Shown: positions 1 to 13,030, numbered from the stretch's first letter. The stretch: DNA of 64,000 nt from Emydura subglobosa (GCA_007922225.1 ML680086.1:10047472-10111471); one strand, 5' to 3'. A program made the numbers and translations. The notes: generated by a model not told the origin, from the sequence alone.

Positions 1-1034
1 AGATTGTTTCTTTTCCCCTTCCCCATAATAATTGTATTAAAAGCTAATAAAGGTATTACTCCATAGCCTGACATGATGCAGTATTGCCTAAACTCATAAG
101 TAACTAAGTTCAAATAATGAAAATAATGTGACTTGTTTAGTTCGCTTGAATTCCAGGTGACACTCAGACACAGCGGTGTCTTTGTGGATGTGGTCCATGT
201 CACTAGTGTCTTGTATTGTTTGCAGGTCTCTAAATATTTGCCTATTGGGTATATAAAATTGAGTAAAGCTTCCCCTATGATTCATTTAACACCCACTTCA
301 CTTCAAAATATGAGAACCACAATCCTATTATGTATGAATCTCAACCTACGGGATCTTAATGTACTGGAGCTAGAGTTCTAGTCTTAACAGAAGGCTTTGC
401 TAAACCAGAATTGCCAATTCACTTAAATTGTGGAGTAGAATCCATCCCCAAAATCCCCTTTATAGCTAAATTGATTTTTGTAACATGCAATAGCAAACAT
501 TAGAACTGCCTTGTAATCTTTATACAATGTGTAGTTTTACTTGTATAAAATTAAATCAGTGACTCAAACTCTTGTGCTTTTATTACAGTATAACTTAATT
601 CTTTTCTGGCTATATTGTGTTGGATCCATCTCTGACAAACTTTGTGACTTCTGGGGTAGATATTTGCTGGGATATTTGCTCATCGGGTCTCTTTAACACA
701 AATGAAATGTGGCAGGAAATACTGTAGTTTATTACACAAGGAATTGATCTTCCACCAGCGTAACATTTGGTCTCTAAACTCCTTGATTGAGAATATTTTA
801 ATTTGGGGCAGGGATAAGCATTCAGAAGCCTTCCCTTATGTGAGTGCATCTTGCACCTGTATATCGGTCCATGCTGTTTATTTTGTAGGCATAAACGACA
901 CCTGCAAATAAGGCGGATTTCAGCCTGGTTGAAATTATACCCCTTTAACAAAACCATTTGACTTAATAGATCTTGAAATAGCATTTGTATGCTTTGGTAA
1001 GATAGCACTGTATGTCAGTGAGGCAAATTATTTC
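1..1034. other. AT-rich unique sequence, no gene recognised
   Basis: No convincing coding exon or known repeat is visible. Several AATAAA-like signals occur, for example near 50. In mammals SRSF6 lies upstream of L3MBTL1 in the same orientation, so this could be the 3' UTR or flank of that gene. That is inference from synteny, not from sequence similarity. Confidence 0.3.
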
Positions 1035-1042
1035 TTTTAGTA

Positions 1043-1440
1043 CAGTGATTCTCAGTTGAGGTGTGATGTTTTGTGGGCAGCAGGGGGATGTGACAAGCTG
1101 CCTCATGAGGTCTCAGTGGGGTGACTAGGCCAAATTTCCATGAGTGGCATTGTAACCTGGAGCATGGGGTTGCAATGCCTGCCAGCATTCTTTGTTGCTG
1201 AAATTGAGAAATATTGCCCTGAACTTTGCGGATCTTTATGGTTAAGGTATGTGCCTGTAAAAGGTTGCCTAGCCTATGCACAGTTAGCCAGTAGGATCAA
1301 AGGATTGATTTATTTAAAGTAGAATCCCCTTTGTTGGAATCAGTGGCCCCATTTCCATCTAGATTACATTGGAGAGTCCCATTTTGTAAGATGGGGCTGG
1401 ACACAGCTCCAAGTTTAAAAAAAAAAGTTGAGAACCCCTG
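1043..1440. mobile_element. hAT-type non-autonomous element (MITE) with 8-bp target duplication
   Basis: The element begins CAGTGATTCTCAGTTG and ends AAGTTGAGAACCCCTG, which are imperfect terminal inverted repeats of the CAGtGGTTCTCAACtt type known from hAT transposons. It is flanked by ttttagta (1035-1042) and ttctagta (1441-1448), an 8-bp duplication with one C/T change. There is no transposase coding capacity in its 398 bp. It would be mobilised in trans by a hAT transposase if one were present. Confidence 0.8.
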
Positions 1441-2869
1441 TTCTAGTAGAAAGTTGTAACATGCTCTTGCCAGATGTAGCAGACTAGTCACTCTGAAGCA
1501 AAGGAACATCTACTGAGTTACCTTTTAGTACTAAATTATTTTGGAATTTCAGATGTTGCGGATGAAGTGTCAAGTTGGATTTGGCTATAAGCAGCACCCC
1601 AAGTGTACTCTGAAACACAGTGGAATTTGCTTCCACAGTTACATCCTTGTCACAGAATTGTTCCATGATCTCAGCTTGTAATAAAGAATATGTGGTTTCT
1701 CCCTTTTGGTTGCAAAGAGAATCTTGAAGAGATAGGGCATCTTTGCTACAGGTCAGGTCTAGAAAGTCTTAAAAATGTCGATCGGTGCTGTATTCTAGCA
1801 TTCCTACCGTTGCACTAGCCATTTGAGCTCCACTTGTACTATCAACACATTGCTCGGATTGTCAGTATAGATCAGTCCTTAGTCTGCCAACAGCCTGACA
1901 CTTGTGTGTTTAACGGTAGACCCTGAAGACAACATACACAAACTTGAACTATTTCACAGCTCATTATTTTGGCAGCAACATCCACCTAGTGTGCGTTTCC
2001 CACAAACCTGCTGTCTCCCACACCTCCCCCAGGCATCTAGCTGCCAGCCCTAGCTTCCCACTGACTACAACACAGCTAAGCATGCTTGGTATGAACACCT
2101 ATCTCACAATGTGAGAACCGTGACATTAAATGTGATATCAAAGAACCTAATCCAAAGGCTGTAGTAGTGTATTCATATTTAGTTAAATTTTCCATTTTTA
2201 ATGTCGATGAAGCTGCAGTGGAACTTCCATTCCGCTGCACAAGAATTGTGTGGAATCCAGAGCCCTTGCCATAGAACTGAATTCCAGCTTGCGGTGGAGT
2301 ATGTGGAAGGCCTTGATGTGTATACCTTATGTTACTGCATAAACTTAAAATATGCTATGTCAACTGCGCTGGTGTCCTTTCTCTGTTTTAACTTAGTGGA
2401 AATTTCTCATTCCTACCGGAACTCACATCGTAGCTAAATGTGAACTGTGCTATAGTATTATAATTAGTGTCTTAGGGCAAGTTTTTGGTCACGGATAAGG
2501 GTAAATGTTTCTCTATAATTCATGCCAGAAAAGATATGATCTGTCAGACATATGTGTATCTGGACTTTAAACACTGAGTGAAGATGATCTAATAGCAGAA
2601 GTTTGTGCCCCTTTTTTTAAAGGGTGCCCTTAGCTTTGATATATTTGGAATTCACACAACTAAGGAAATGAGTTGCAAGCACAGTTCATTAAAGAACACT
2701 TGAAATAGTCTAGTATGCTGATTCTAGGGTGAAATCTCTTATGGAATCTCCCACTGTTTCTCTGGTGGGATACTCAAGTGAGAATAACTCTCCTGAATGA
2801 AACAAAACTGAATTAAAAATATTCTAAATCTCCCGAATTAACCAATTGAGATTTCCTGCAATAGCAGGG

Positions 2870-2922
2870 AAACCAGGCTTGATGACCCAGGAGGTTCCTT
2901 CCACTTCTATGAATTTTTTAGT
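2870..2922 (+). mobile_element. CR1 LINE 3'-end remnant
   Basis: The stretch resembles the conserved CR1 tail (gatgacc-aggaggttccttcca-ctatgaat) in + orientation. It is short and diverged and has no coding content. Confidence 0.5.
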
Positions 2923-4452
2923 ATTTAAAAAAACAGTCTGCTGCCTTTGTAATACCTCTCATGGTGCTTGCTGTCTAAGTTGCTGTCACTGGTATTGCAG
3001 GTGACCTGAGAGAGATTACCAGTTCAGTGACCTTTGGGTGTAGATACTTTTGTAGCCTCCCCCCCATTAACCAGAGTACCCAAATTCTAAATGGGAGAGT
3101 AACATACCACTACACTCAACTGTACTATTGTGCTCCCTTTTGATTTTTGTTATATAAACTCAGTTCACCTGTATAATGGAGTTGTCTGAGAGTATATTGC
3201 AAGTCTTGTGTAACTGGATTCCTCATGTTGAAATATGTGCCTACAAACATTAAATTGTTAATGCTAATGGGTAAGTCTGGAGGAATGTAATAGTTCCATA
3301 CTTCTGATGTGCTGGAGGTAGCAATTGTTGCATTTTTAAAAGGCTTTTTCTTAAAGGTGAGACACTGGAGAAGGGCATCGGTCTAATGTCCTTGCTTTGT
3401 ATATATCAGCACTGAAATGTTTGTCAAATTTCATTACACTTACTCATTTTGAAATGCTATGGCAACTGGAGAACTATTCAAATTTTTAGCTGTAGAACTT
3501 CAATACTTTGCATGGGGGAGAAGAGAGATCTTGTGTTAAAGAATGAATACTTCTCTCTCTGACCCTTCACATAGGGCTTTAGGTCATAATATTCTGCTCA
3601 TATCGTCAAAATGTCCTTCAGCAAAACAGGCTTAAAATTCCTGATTTTTTGCAAACAAAAATCCAGGCTTTCTTTGTGAATTGTAAAGTAGCTAAAATGT
3701 CACAGGCCTGCCTTTTACATTCTTTGCCCATTGCATATAGGTATTAAGGCAATATTATTTTTAACCGTGATTTGCTATAGATGCCAGCCAGATGCTGTTA
3801 GCAGTTTGCTCTTTGGAATGCCTGCCTGAGTCCATTACAACTTGGTCTTAGTAATTGATCAGACTGCCAACCTCTCACTTCTTACCTTGGTTACTGATGG
3901 TTCTTAGCAACATATGCCTCTTTAGTGGCTTGTGCAAAATGGAGGAGGCTGTTCTAGGCCTGTTAGGGAACCACTTCCTTCACTGTCTTTATTTATCTCT
4001 ACAAAGAGAGCCTAGCTCAAGAGGCTGAATTTTACCATATACCATGTAGATAGATACAAGGAAATGTAGTGGGGAAGCTACATCTGTTTGTATCTTACTT
4101 GTTCTATAGATAAACAGAAGCATTCTTCAGGCTCTATGGTTTACAACTTTCTAAAAAAGTTAAGGAAATAAAGTACTTCAAATTACTTGTTTATAACATT
4201 ACTCTTAACCCAACTAAGAGATTACCTAGAAATTAACCTTCACAATAATTGTGTTTGAAAGCCACCTTCCTAAAGGTAACTGGCAAAAGAAAACAGCAGG
4301 TTAATGTCATAATTTTTTGCTTTTCCAGAAAGCCTGGAAATCTGCATGCCCAGAGAACTAGAGCTATATGATATCAGTAGCACAGATGTTGAGCAAGTAC
4401 AACTAGATGATGTGAAAAGTTGAAGTAGCTTTTACTTGAGTTGTATAAACTT

Positions 4453-4473
4453 AAAAAAAAAAAAAAAAAAAAA
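4453..4473 (+). repeat. poly(A) run, 21 bases
   Basis: Uninterrupted homopolymer followed by AGCTCATACAG. It could be the tail of an old retroposed sequence, but the upstream sequence is not recognisable as one. Confidence 0.9.
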
Positions 4474-7017
4474 GCTCATACAGTTAAATGGCTGTTTGAA
4501 CCACAGTTAGTACCCTCTTGCTGACCACGACCTTTAGTTAAAGGGTAATTCATAACAGACGTCCTCCACAGCATACTTCATTCAGCCTAGTCAACAAACT
4601 CTATACTTCAATATTTCTGAAATGTCTAAAGTAAAAATCACTTGAGTTTGAGGGGGGGGAATCTAAAGGCCACAAACCCTATTTTTCCTTTATGGTTCAC
4701 CTTAAACTCACATTTAAAACAATGAGATGAATCTGTTTCCTACTTTGTAGGCATTATGGATGGAATTTTCCAGTGCATGTTGTTGTCCAGTCTGTTCTAT
4801 AGCTGTTACCTTGCTTGAACCCTCAGTATGTGTGTGAAGCAACATACTTCTCAGGACATACGATGCCACCATAACGTGACCACAAACTTGATAATACCTT
4901 TGAGTTTTGTTTTGATGCTTTTAATCTCATCACAGCACATGAGGTTTAGGAAAAGATTCTTGCAGCTTTCATTTACACTTTATAATGTGTACATGATTGC
5001 TAAGGTATATTGGATAATGCTTCATCCATAGCATCTAAAAAAGCCAGCTGGTTTTGAAATAATTAGCCTTCTGTTGTATCAAGCCTTCTTACAAAGTGTA
5101 TTCTCTAAATGTGATCACATTTAAGGGGCCTATACCTAATAAGTTTCTTCTGTAATAGATGTACATGTAGTTTTATATTCCTCACTCAATCCTTTGACAG
5201 GTAATTGAGTTCCGCTTGCTGCAGTTGGGAAGCATACTCAGCACCTTTAGTTTGACATAACCACTGAATTTTGGCTGTGTAAGAAATCTACCCACTCTGT
5301 TCTGGCCTTGCTAAAGTTATGCTAGCTGCTCTAATGTAAAAATTTCACCTTGCCTCCAAACAGGATAAAAATGAGATCGTATAATAGTGATGGAAAGGTG
5401 CAGTCAAGGGGGAAATGCAAACTAAATCAACCTTAAATTTCTACAGATGAGGGTATCTTCCCCTCCTCTGCCCCACTCTCAAACTAGTGAAACTTAACAT
5501 AGAGAGGCCTCTAACTAGGGCTAGTTAATTGTATGCGGAAAGGCACAAATCTGTTTTGTAGCTTCCCAATTCTCAACTTGTAGTCATTTTGGATGTAAGA
5601 ATAATATAAATGCTTTGTGAGCTCTTTGGGGCAGGGTTTCCTTTTGTTATGGGTGTGCAGTGTCTGATTTAAGAGGTCCCTATTATCAAAGTGCTACCCT
5701 AATGTAAATAATTCCAATACAAGTCTTAAAAGTTCTTCTATAGGAGGATGGGCAGTGTATTAAATTAAGGCCATGGAAGAGATCAACAAATCTGTGAGCC
5801 AGAATAACAATATCCCCTTCTAGGTGCACACTGGTGAATTGACACAGGCACACTTCTCACGAAGCATATGGCAGACTGAGTATGCTGCTGGGTTACCACC
5901 AAATTGGACAATGACTAGCTGGATGTTCTGCAATTATTACATCGGAAAGCACTGAAAGGTATACTGGGCCAGAGAGAATTCTGCTATTATAAAGCAAATG
6001 TCTACTGTTTTAAAGTGGTGTTTACATTATATAATCCTACCATATTGGCACATTTATTACAAAACTTTAAAAAACATCTAGAAATCCTGCTGTAGCTTTT
6101 TATTTTGCATACATCAAAGTATTTCACGCAGGGAACATGAAGCAGTGGTACTACAACTGTAATAGAACCAGGAGTAGCTTGAAAATCTAATGGAAAGAAA
6201 TATATAAAAGGTTTATGAAAAAAGACCCATCTACAAACTGCATATGAAAATTTCATTTCTGAATGAAAGATAGCTGTTAGGTAGTCCTTGCAAGTGTCCT
6301 TGAATCCTGAGGGGGGTGTCAGAGAGGTACCTATGTGCACTAATATTTCATATGCAGAGTAACTTTGTTGAACTGTTTCCAGCTTCTCCAAAGTCCAGTT
6401 ATTAGGTTGGCATTGCCGGCATTCATGAAATCACTGCATGCTTATAAATTAAAGAGCTAAAGTTGGAAAAAGTGAGAATTTGGCTCAATGGTGTAGAAGC
6501 ACTCAAGAGTCAGAAGTGCTTAAATTCAGGATGTCCTTGAGGGGAGAGCTATGGTGTTAATAAATGCAGAAAGCTGATGATAAAATGGTATGGGTGCACA
6601 GCTGAAATTATAATACAGTGTGTAACACAAAAGGTAAGACTTCTATGGCAAAGCAAATTTAACCATGTTGCATTTCCTGTGGGGTTGATGGTGTATATTT
6701 GATATTAACGGGGATATATTAAACTGCACATTTAAGGGAAAAAACAGTATAAATATTGCTGTATGTAGTGCTATGAGTTAATCTTGCAGTGGGAACTAAC
6801 TTTTCCATTGCCTGATATTTTGTAATTTTTAATTACACCTGTTAACATTGCAATCACAAACTTTTTTTTCCCATTTTTATTTGAAGGGAGAGGGAAATGA
6901 ATAAAAATGATCACAGCAGAATTAGCAGTTCTAAACTCTTAAAGAACACCTTGTCTGCGCATTAATTTTCATTAACTAAAAGAGCATGCTTAAATTGATT
7001 AGATTGAAGGGGTGCAA

Positions 7018-7140
7018 ATTTGTGTGTGGACACTCTTATTTCAGTTTGCATGGTTTCTTTGGATTTAGCTTAATCCAATAAAATAGGAAGTTAAGACTAA
7101 CAGTAAATCTCTCTTAAACTGAAATAAGATTGTGCGCAAA
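7018..7140. mobile_element. Short palindromic MITE
   Basis: Two arms of about 25 bp face each other. The left arm reads TGTGTGTGGACACTCTTATTTCAGTTT and the right arm is close to its reverse complement (aaactgaaataagattgtgcgcaaa). The centre is AT-rich, with no coding capacity. The arm sequence resembles Tc1/mariner-like MITE ends, but I cannot assign the superfamily firmly. No clear target duplication was identified. Confidence 0.55.
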
Positions 7141-8039
7141 CTTGCTCTCATTCGACTAAATTAGTTGGAAAATTTTGATCAAGTGAAAAGATAATCATAA
7201 TTGTTGGGAGGGTGAAAACTGCTAGAGAGGGGTGGGACAAAGGCAAGTTATGATCATCATTTTGGCCTCATATGCCTACAACTCATTTCTCCTATGAAAG
7301 GGAGAGTAGAATTGTCCTCTTGTCTGTGTGTGATGTATGTGCTATTGATCAGGTAGGAATGCAATGGGATCATGGCTCATCCAATTGGTATAGCTACAAC
7401 ATAATTGCACAGCACTGGTTGAGTTGTGCCCTGAAATGGTCTTGAATTATTGAGCTCTTAGCTAGACAGTTTTGCTACTGAAAGTGAGGGGGTTGTATAA
7501 AGATGTGATCTCAGGTGAAAAAAACAGTGCACATAAAGTTCTGTGCTAAATTTGCGTTCCTCAGTCTTCCGTGGTATTTCAGATTCATCAGTTACACTGA
7601 GCAATGCCAACAGGAAGGGAAAAGGGTGTGGCAAATAGTCATCCCCAAGTGTGCTGAGCAATGGACTTAATGAAATTGTTCAATGTGTTTGTGGGGCAGA
7701 GGGGAAATATTCATTTACAGTTATCCCATAATGACAGTTACTGCTACTGTTGTCTGCTCTAGCTCTCAGTGCTCCCTTTCTGGGCTAAGCTAGAGAAGCA
7801 TCAACAGAGCAACTGCCCATGTAGCAAATTAAGAACAAAGCAATTTGAAAGGCCCTAATAAAACGTAGCCTGGATCAGTTAGTTGATAATGGAAGACTGC
7901 TGCCTCTTGGGTTGAAAGTGTAATTGCAATGTGTAATGGTTTGGGACATCATATTCCACCAATTTTGATGCCCAAAGGGGAAGAGATTTTATAATGATTC
8001 TTAGGTCTTATGTATAGCTTTTATCCATAGATCTCCGTG

Positions 8040-8290
8040 CTTTACAAAGGAAGAATTGTTATCGCTGTTTTACAGATGGGAAAACTGAGGCGTAGAGTGA
8101 AATAACTCAGTAATGCACCTGACTCTTATCTAGTGCTTTTTCATCCATAGTTCTGAAAGTCCTTTCCAATAGAGGTCAGTAGCATCATCTCCATTTTACA
8201 TCTGGGGAAACTGAGGCACCAGGCGGGAAGAGTCACACTGTGAGTCAGTGGCAGAGTCAGGCATAGAACCTGGGGCTCCTGAGTCCCACT
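8040..8290 (-). repeat. MIR-like SINE fragments (two adjacent pieces)
   Basis: Two pieces carry the conserved MIR/CORE-type text: ttttacagatgggaaaactgaggc at 8070-8092 and ccattttacatctggggaaactgaggcacc at 8191-8220. The second ends in gaacctggggctcct, the reverse complement of a tRNA-like B-box region. The orientation is therefore minus. Such fragments are ancient and transcriptionally dead. Confidence 0.65.
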
Positions 8291-8689
8291 TCAGAACCGC
8301 ATTGCTTCACCTCTAGTACAGCTCCATGTCATCCTCCCTTGTCTAGTGAGCGGGGAAGTGACAATGGTGGGCGGGGGGGATGGGTTGAGCATGGCAAAGG
8401 CAGCCACGTAAGGGGTGGGATGTTCAGTTTTACACTTTGCCAACATTTTGACACAGATACAGTCCATGTCTCCCTCTGTCTCCCACCAGCTGGTGGGCAA
8501 AAGGAAAATAGCCTGTGAGCAGCTAATTGGGAGGGAGCCCTGAACTGGGTGGTTAAATGAAGAAGGAATCAAACCAGTGTCTTCCCAGGAAGGACGGAAC
8601 GGACACGGGCGCACTGCTGTCCCTACAGGGAAGAGAAGATGGAAGGCTCACGCAGAGGTCTCTGGGGAAGTGGCAGACCAGAAGGGGAA

Positions 8690-8812
8690 ACTGGCATATA
8701 GCAAGATGAAGTAACTTGCCCAAGGTCACCTAGCAGGCCAGTGGCAGAGCAGGGAATAGACCTCAAGTCTCCTGAGTTCTCTGCTGTATTCACCAGGCCA
8801 CACTGCTTCCCA
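8690..8812 (-). repeat. MIR-like SINE fragment
   Basis: Contains aacttgcccaaggtcac followed by ggcagagcaggga and ctcaagtctcctgag, the order seen in MIR-type SINEs read on the minus strand. It is diverged and truncated. Confidence 0.6.
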
Positions 8813-9269
8813 TTCTTAAATGTTTGAAATCATGGTTGTTCACGGAGGTAAGCTGCATTCAAGTAACGTGGGGCTTTTTGTGTGCGCCTTGCTAGCAGAG
8901 AGGGTGCAATGTTCTGTCTATCCGGCAGTCAGCTTCTCTCAAAGCGACTGAGTTGAATCTTTCTACCTGAGTTGAAACTACATTTGAAATCCCCAGTACA
9001 GTAAAGCTGGCAGCACAAGCAGCCATTGCTACAAATAATTTCCCCCTATGATACTGAAGGAAATGTTGCTTAAAATAAATAAATAAAAAAGGCACAGGAA
9101 GAGCCTATTTAAAGCCCTGAGTGAATTAAGCCAACTCTGACAATCGGCTCCAATTAGTTCATCAAAATCCCTTAACTGGGTCTCTTGTTCTTTTTATGAA
9201 CAGCCGAAGCTGTTGGGGTGCGTAGGAGGAGCTGTGTGATGTGCTCCTGGAGTTGCAAGACTGACAGGA

Positions 9270-9357
9270 TTACCAGAGCCAAGGGCTTGATTCTGCTCTC
9301 CGGGAAGTGAGTGGGAATGTTGCCATTGACTTCAATGGAGCAGGATTTGGTCCAGTA
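9270..9357. repeat. Dispersed 'ttgacttcaatgg' repeat copy
   Basis: Contains gccattgacttcaatggagcaggatttgg. Similar text recurs at 20121-20175, 21140-21205, 22020-22062 and 44680-44745. The family is common in reptile DNA in my experience, but I cannot name it. Confidence 0.5.
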
Positions 9358-9399
9358 TGGGGGAAGAAGTGCAAGCTTCCCCTCTCCTGTTCTGCTAAG

Positions 9400-10785
9400 G
9401 CACCTCAGTGCTGGTCTCTGTTCCAGGCCTAGTCTCTCCTCCAGGCCTGCCATAGCACCTTAGGCCCCGCTACTCCAATTTGGGGTCTTTCCCAAACAGA
9501 CTTCCAGCTCTGCTTGATTGGTGTCAGTTTTATCATGGTACCAAGCACTTGCTGCTGCACAGTGCCATGAGCAGTCCCATAATGCTAAAGTGCTGGAAGT
9601 TAAAGCATGTGCTGGATTGGGGCCAAAATGCTCAGCACTTCGCAGGGTCAAGCCTCAAATTTTTCCCAAGAGTGCGTTAAGCTGCATAGACTCATCCCAC
9701 ACCCCCCCACCCAGGATATTTTTTTGATGTTTATGGTAAAGTGCTGAAAACTGGTTCAAGGTGGCAGCTTGACAGCCCCGGGAAGCGGAGTCCTCTCTTG
9801 CTCCATCCCCAGCACAGGAAACAGAGGAAATACAGTCTGTTTGCTTCAGTTTGGACCTGGAGGGACTTCATCTGAAGTTCAGTGTCCATGGCCTATTCAG
9901 GCCTTACTCAGCTGCCAACCCAAGTGCCCAACGAGTGTCAAAGGTGCTGCTGCTGTCTTTTTGTAATGCAGACACACCTGCCTATGAGGAACTGCACTGA
10001 AACCACAGATCGCCATCAAATAGGAATGAATTTCACTCACTATTGACCTGGGCTGGATTTGAACTGGTGATCTCGAGAGAAAACGTTCTGTTCTTCAAGC
10101 CCTTTTCCCATCCACTTCCTCACCAAAGTCATATTGGAGCCTGAGTCTTAGGAGACGAAAGAGTAAATATTTGGTTTCCTACAGGGACACTTGTGGTCTA
10201 TGAAGCATCCACAGGAGATTGGGTTTCCAGAGCTCTATGATTACTTCATAGCTTTGCTTAAGTGGGTGAGACCTATACTGAACCAAATGTCCCGCACTGG
10301 AGATCTGTGTGATCAGTGCAGAAGCTTCATGGCTTGGCAGCTAGGAAGATGTCTTTGTTCCTTGCCCTTTACGATGACTTTCAAGCACATGGGTTTCAGC
10401 AGCAGCAAGGAAGGCAGAGCAGTCCAGCTCTGGAGTCTGTGCAAGAACATGAAAGAGGGATCTCTCCATGCTATTGAACACAGGGCAAAAGGAATAAAAG
10501 CAAAGCACGTAAGCCTGGGTTTTGATATTTTTGTAAAACATTATCAAAGAACACAGGGAAACTTGTTAAATGCATTCCATTTTGGTACAAAAATGGATCG
10601 CAGTCCTTACCACTCGATGCAATTCCCCCATGTCTTTTAGGTAAGCATGAAGGCAATACAATTTTTTAGCAGAGGGAGCCTGTCACTAAAATGTCCCATG
10701 GTGGATGAGTATATCTAGGTCACTGGGTCTGAGCTTTGCTGTTATGTTCTGCAGTAAAGGTGTAATTTCCAGCTCACAAAGACGT
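9400..10785. other. Non-coding stretch, no assigned content
   Basis: The longest open frame (149 codons, 10191-10640, +) has no recognisable domain and no splice context. Its composition matches its surroundings, so I treat it as chance. A possible tRNA-like B-box reverse complement (ggatttgaactgg) sits near 10054. Confidence 0.35.
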
Positions 10786-10789
10786 ACAT

Positions 10790-11150
10790 GTGCTAGCTTT
10801 GATCTAATCCTTTGTGAATCCCATAGAGTCCTTGGCTTTGATGGCTTGTGGCAGTGAGTTCTGCAGGTTAATTATCTATTTAGTAGTATTTCTTTTACTC
10901 ATTTATTAATTTAATTTTTCAATATGTTGCCACCTTATCATGTTATAGGAAAGGGTAAATAGGAGTGTTTTATTGTCCTTCCCACTACCATTTCATTGGT
11001 CTATTTAGTTCCATGATGCCCCTTCTTAATTGTCTCCTGACTACATTAAACTGGCCCAATTTTTTCAGTCTTTCTTCATATGGAAGTTTTGTCATGTCTT
11101 TAATAATTTTTATCTCCTGTTTCTGGACTCCTTCATATATATCATAGCAA
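10790..11150 (-). mobile_element. CR1/L3-like LINE fragment, ORF2 C-terminal part, decayed
   Basis: On the minus strand the sequence resembles the last part of a CR1/L3 reverse transcriptase ORF. The + strand stretch ctttcttcatatggaag...ttaataatttttatctcc...ggactcc is the complement of the region encoding a motif like RATKMI-G-ERLPYEERL. Several frame breaks are present. It adjoins another CR1 tail at 11150 that may belong to the same or a later insertion. Confidence 0.55.
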
Positions 11151-11268
11151 TGTAGGACTTGAAGAGACCATCTAATCCCTTCCTCTGTGCTTTCCCCTCC
11201 ACTCCCCCACCCATGCTGCGGTAGGATTAAGTGTGCCTAGACCATCCCTGGCAGATGTTTATCTAACC
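11150..11268 (-). mobile_element. CR1 LINE 3' end, part 1 of 2 (split by a hAT MITE)
   Basis: Begins atcatagcaatgtaggacttgaagagacc, the minus-strand CR1 tail. The element is interrupted at 11269 by a hAT MITE and resumes at 11551. Confidence 0.65.
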
Positions 11269-11550
11269 CAGTGGTCCCCAAACTTTTCCAGTTGCACTCC
11301 CCTAACTCCCTTCACCCTTAATGTAAACTGCCTGTGCCCCCATAGGGAGCTGGGCCACAGCCAGAGGCCAGGGCTGCAGCCAAGAGCCAGAGGTGGGCTG
11401 TGGCCAGGGGCAGGGCCAGAGCGGAGCTGGGGGCAGTGGAGCTGGGTGGGGCTTCCTCCCTGTGTGGGCTGGTCCAGGCCCCTCTGCGCACCACCCCCAA
11501 GGTGGTTCTACGCCCACCTAAGGAGGCACCCAACAATTTTGGGACCACTG
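11269..11550. mobile_element. hAT-type MITE, GC-rich core, 8-bp target duplication
   Basis: The ends are CAGTGGTCCCCAAACTTTT and (reverse complement of the right end) CAGTGGTCCCAAAATTGTT. An exact 8-bp duplication, atctaacc, flanks it at 11261-11268 and 11551-11558. The core contains short GC-rich repeated units (gggcagggccagag type). The open frames across it on both strands are products of that GC-rich repeat and are not genes. Confidence 0.9.
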
Positions 11551-11812
11551 ATCTAACCTGCTTTTAAAAACCTACAATGATGGGGATTCCACACCTTCTC
11601 TTGGAAGTCTGTTTTAGTGCTTGACTATCCTTATCTTTAGAAAGTTTTTCCTAATGCCTGACCTAAATCTCCCTTGCTGTAAATTAAGCAAATTGCCTTT
11701 TGCCCTCCCACTGGTGGGTGGAGAACAACTGATCACTGTCCTGTTTTTAGCAACCTTTCACATATTTGAAGACCGTTATGGTGTTCCCCCTCAATCTTCT
11801 CCTCTCATGGAT
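11551..11812 (-). mobile_element. CR1 LINE 3' end, part 2 of 2
   Basis: Continues the CR1 tail on the minus strand: tggggattccacaccttctcttggaagtctgttttagtgctt then agaaagtttttcctaatgcctgacctaaatctcccttgctg. This is the usual order for the CR1 ORF2 C-terminus and 3' UTR. It is eroded, with no intact frame. Confidence 0.75.
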
Positions 11813-13030
11813 ATGTCTGAATAAAATCTGAATGAAAAATGTCAAAATGTTGATGGCAAAATTAGAAAAAATAACAGGAAAAATTGTGCTAAATTCCCCA
11901 CCACCTATTTTTAACCAACTATAGAGTTAATAGAAATTTTCATTCATGTCAATGTTTTGAAACATTTGACTTTTTTTTTATGTTACCAATTTCAAAATCA
12001 GAGGTGGGGGGGGGGGGTGCAAAATGTGAGGGTCAATCTAATATTAGATTGGGAACCCACAACTGAACACATTATTCCAGGTAAGGGTGCATCATTTATT
12101 TATATACACCATTATAATATTTTCAGTAATACTTTCCATCCCACTCCTTATACACCCTAACATTTTTTTTGCTGTTTTTGACCACCACTCTGCAACATCT
12201 TCCCATTATGTAAAGACATGTATCGCCAACACAAGATCTTAAAGCGAAACAAAAACCTTAGTAAAGTTTCCTAGATACCCCAAGACCTATTCCAAATTTA
12301 GAGACCAAGTTGGTATTTTCTCTTAAACAAGCAAAGTAGGCTCAGTCTCAATGATTTTTGACAGGCTGGTTTTATTTTAAAACACTTTCCCAGTGCTGGC
12401 AGTTTTACCCCATTCATTTTACAACAAATCACGTCACTAAAAGGCAGGATTTTTTTGACAATAACTGCTTTTTTGGGAATAGTGTCTTTGAAATTCTTAT
12501 TTAAAGGATGTTATTAAACAGGGCAACCAGTTAAACAAGCATTCATGGTGGAATGTTAAAGAGGATCTTAAAAGTCTGCGAGGGCTGGTGATTAGTGGGG
12601 GGTGTGTGTGTTGTGTTTTGTTTCTGGGGGGAGGTTATATCGCCATTTCACTCAAATTTTCAGAATGTTCCCTTGCCCTCGGTTTAGGGGGGAAAAATCC
12701 TTGATCCAAAACCAAACCTAAAGTGGCTACCATATGTATTTTTATCTGCTCAGTTGTTATAGCAACCAAAGTTCTAAACCGATGCAATCACATTCCAAAA
12801 TAATGTGATGTGATTAAAAATTGACGCGGCCGCGTTGAAGAATAAATGTATTGCGTTGTTATGGCAACTGGAAGAGTTAAATTCTGCCTGCATAAATTTA
12901 AATCTGCCAAATTATCTGCAAAAATCTGGAGAATTTGCTAACATAACAATGGAGATTATCCTTCCCCCCCCCCCCCCCGAGTCTATTTAGTCAAATACCA
13001 TCAGCTAAATTAAGTGTAGAATCGCTTTCT
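11813..13030. other. AT-rich non-coding stretch with homopolymers
   Basis: Holds G-runs (12005-12017, 12597-12601) and a 15-base C run at 12964-12978, but no recognisable gene. A cgcggccgcg palindrome lies at 12826-12835, just before composition turns GC-rich. Confidence 0.4.

Larger units (their letters stand above)
1449..7015. other. AT-rich non-coding stretch with few recognisable repeats
   Basis: Open reading frames here are short and show no protein-family motifs. A CR1 3'-tail remnant is visible at 2870-2922, and a run of 21 A residues lies at 4453-4473. The rest looks like unique intergenic or UTR-like sequence with many AATAAA/ATTAAA hexamers, none of which can be assigned to a transcript from sequence alone. 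Confidence 0.4.

Noticed and set aside
1..600. SRSF6 3' end
   Set aside because: Suggested only by mammalian gene order. No coding exon or recognisable conserved UTR block could be identified, so it is not called as a gene.
10191..10640. 149-codon open frame as a possible gene
   Set aside because: No family motif, no splice or promoter support. The surrounding sequence is repeat-rich.
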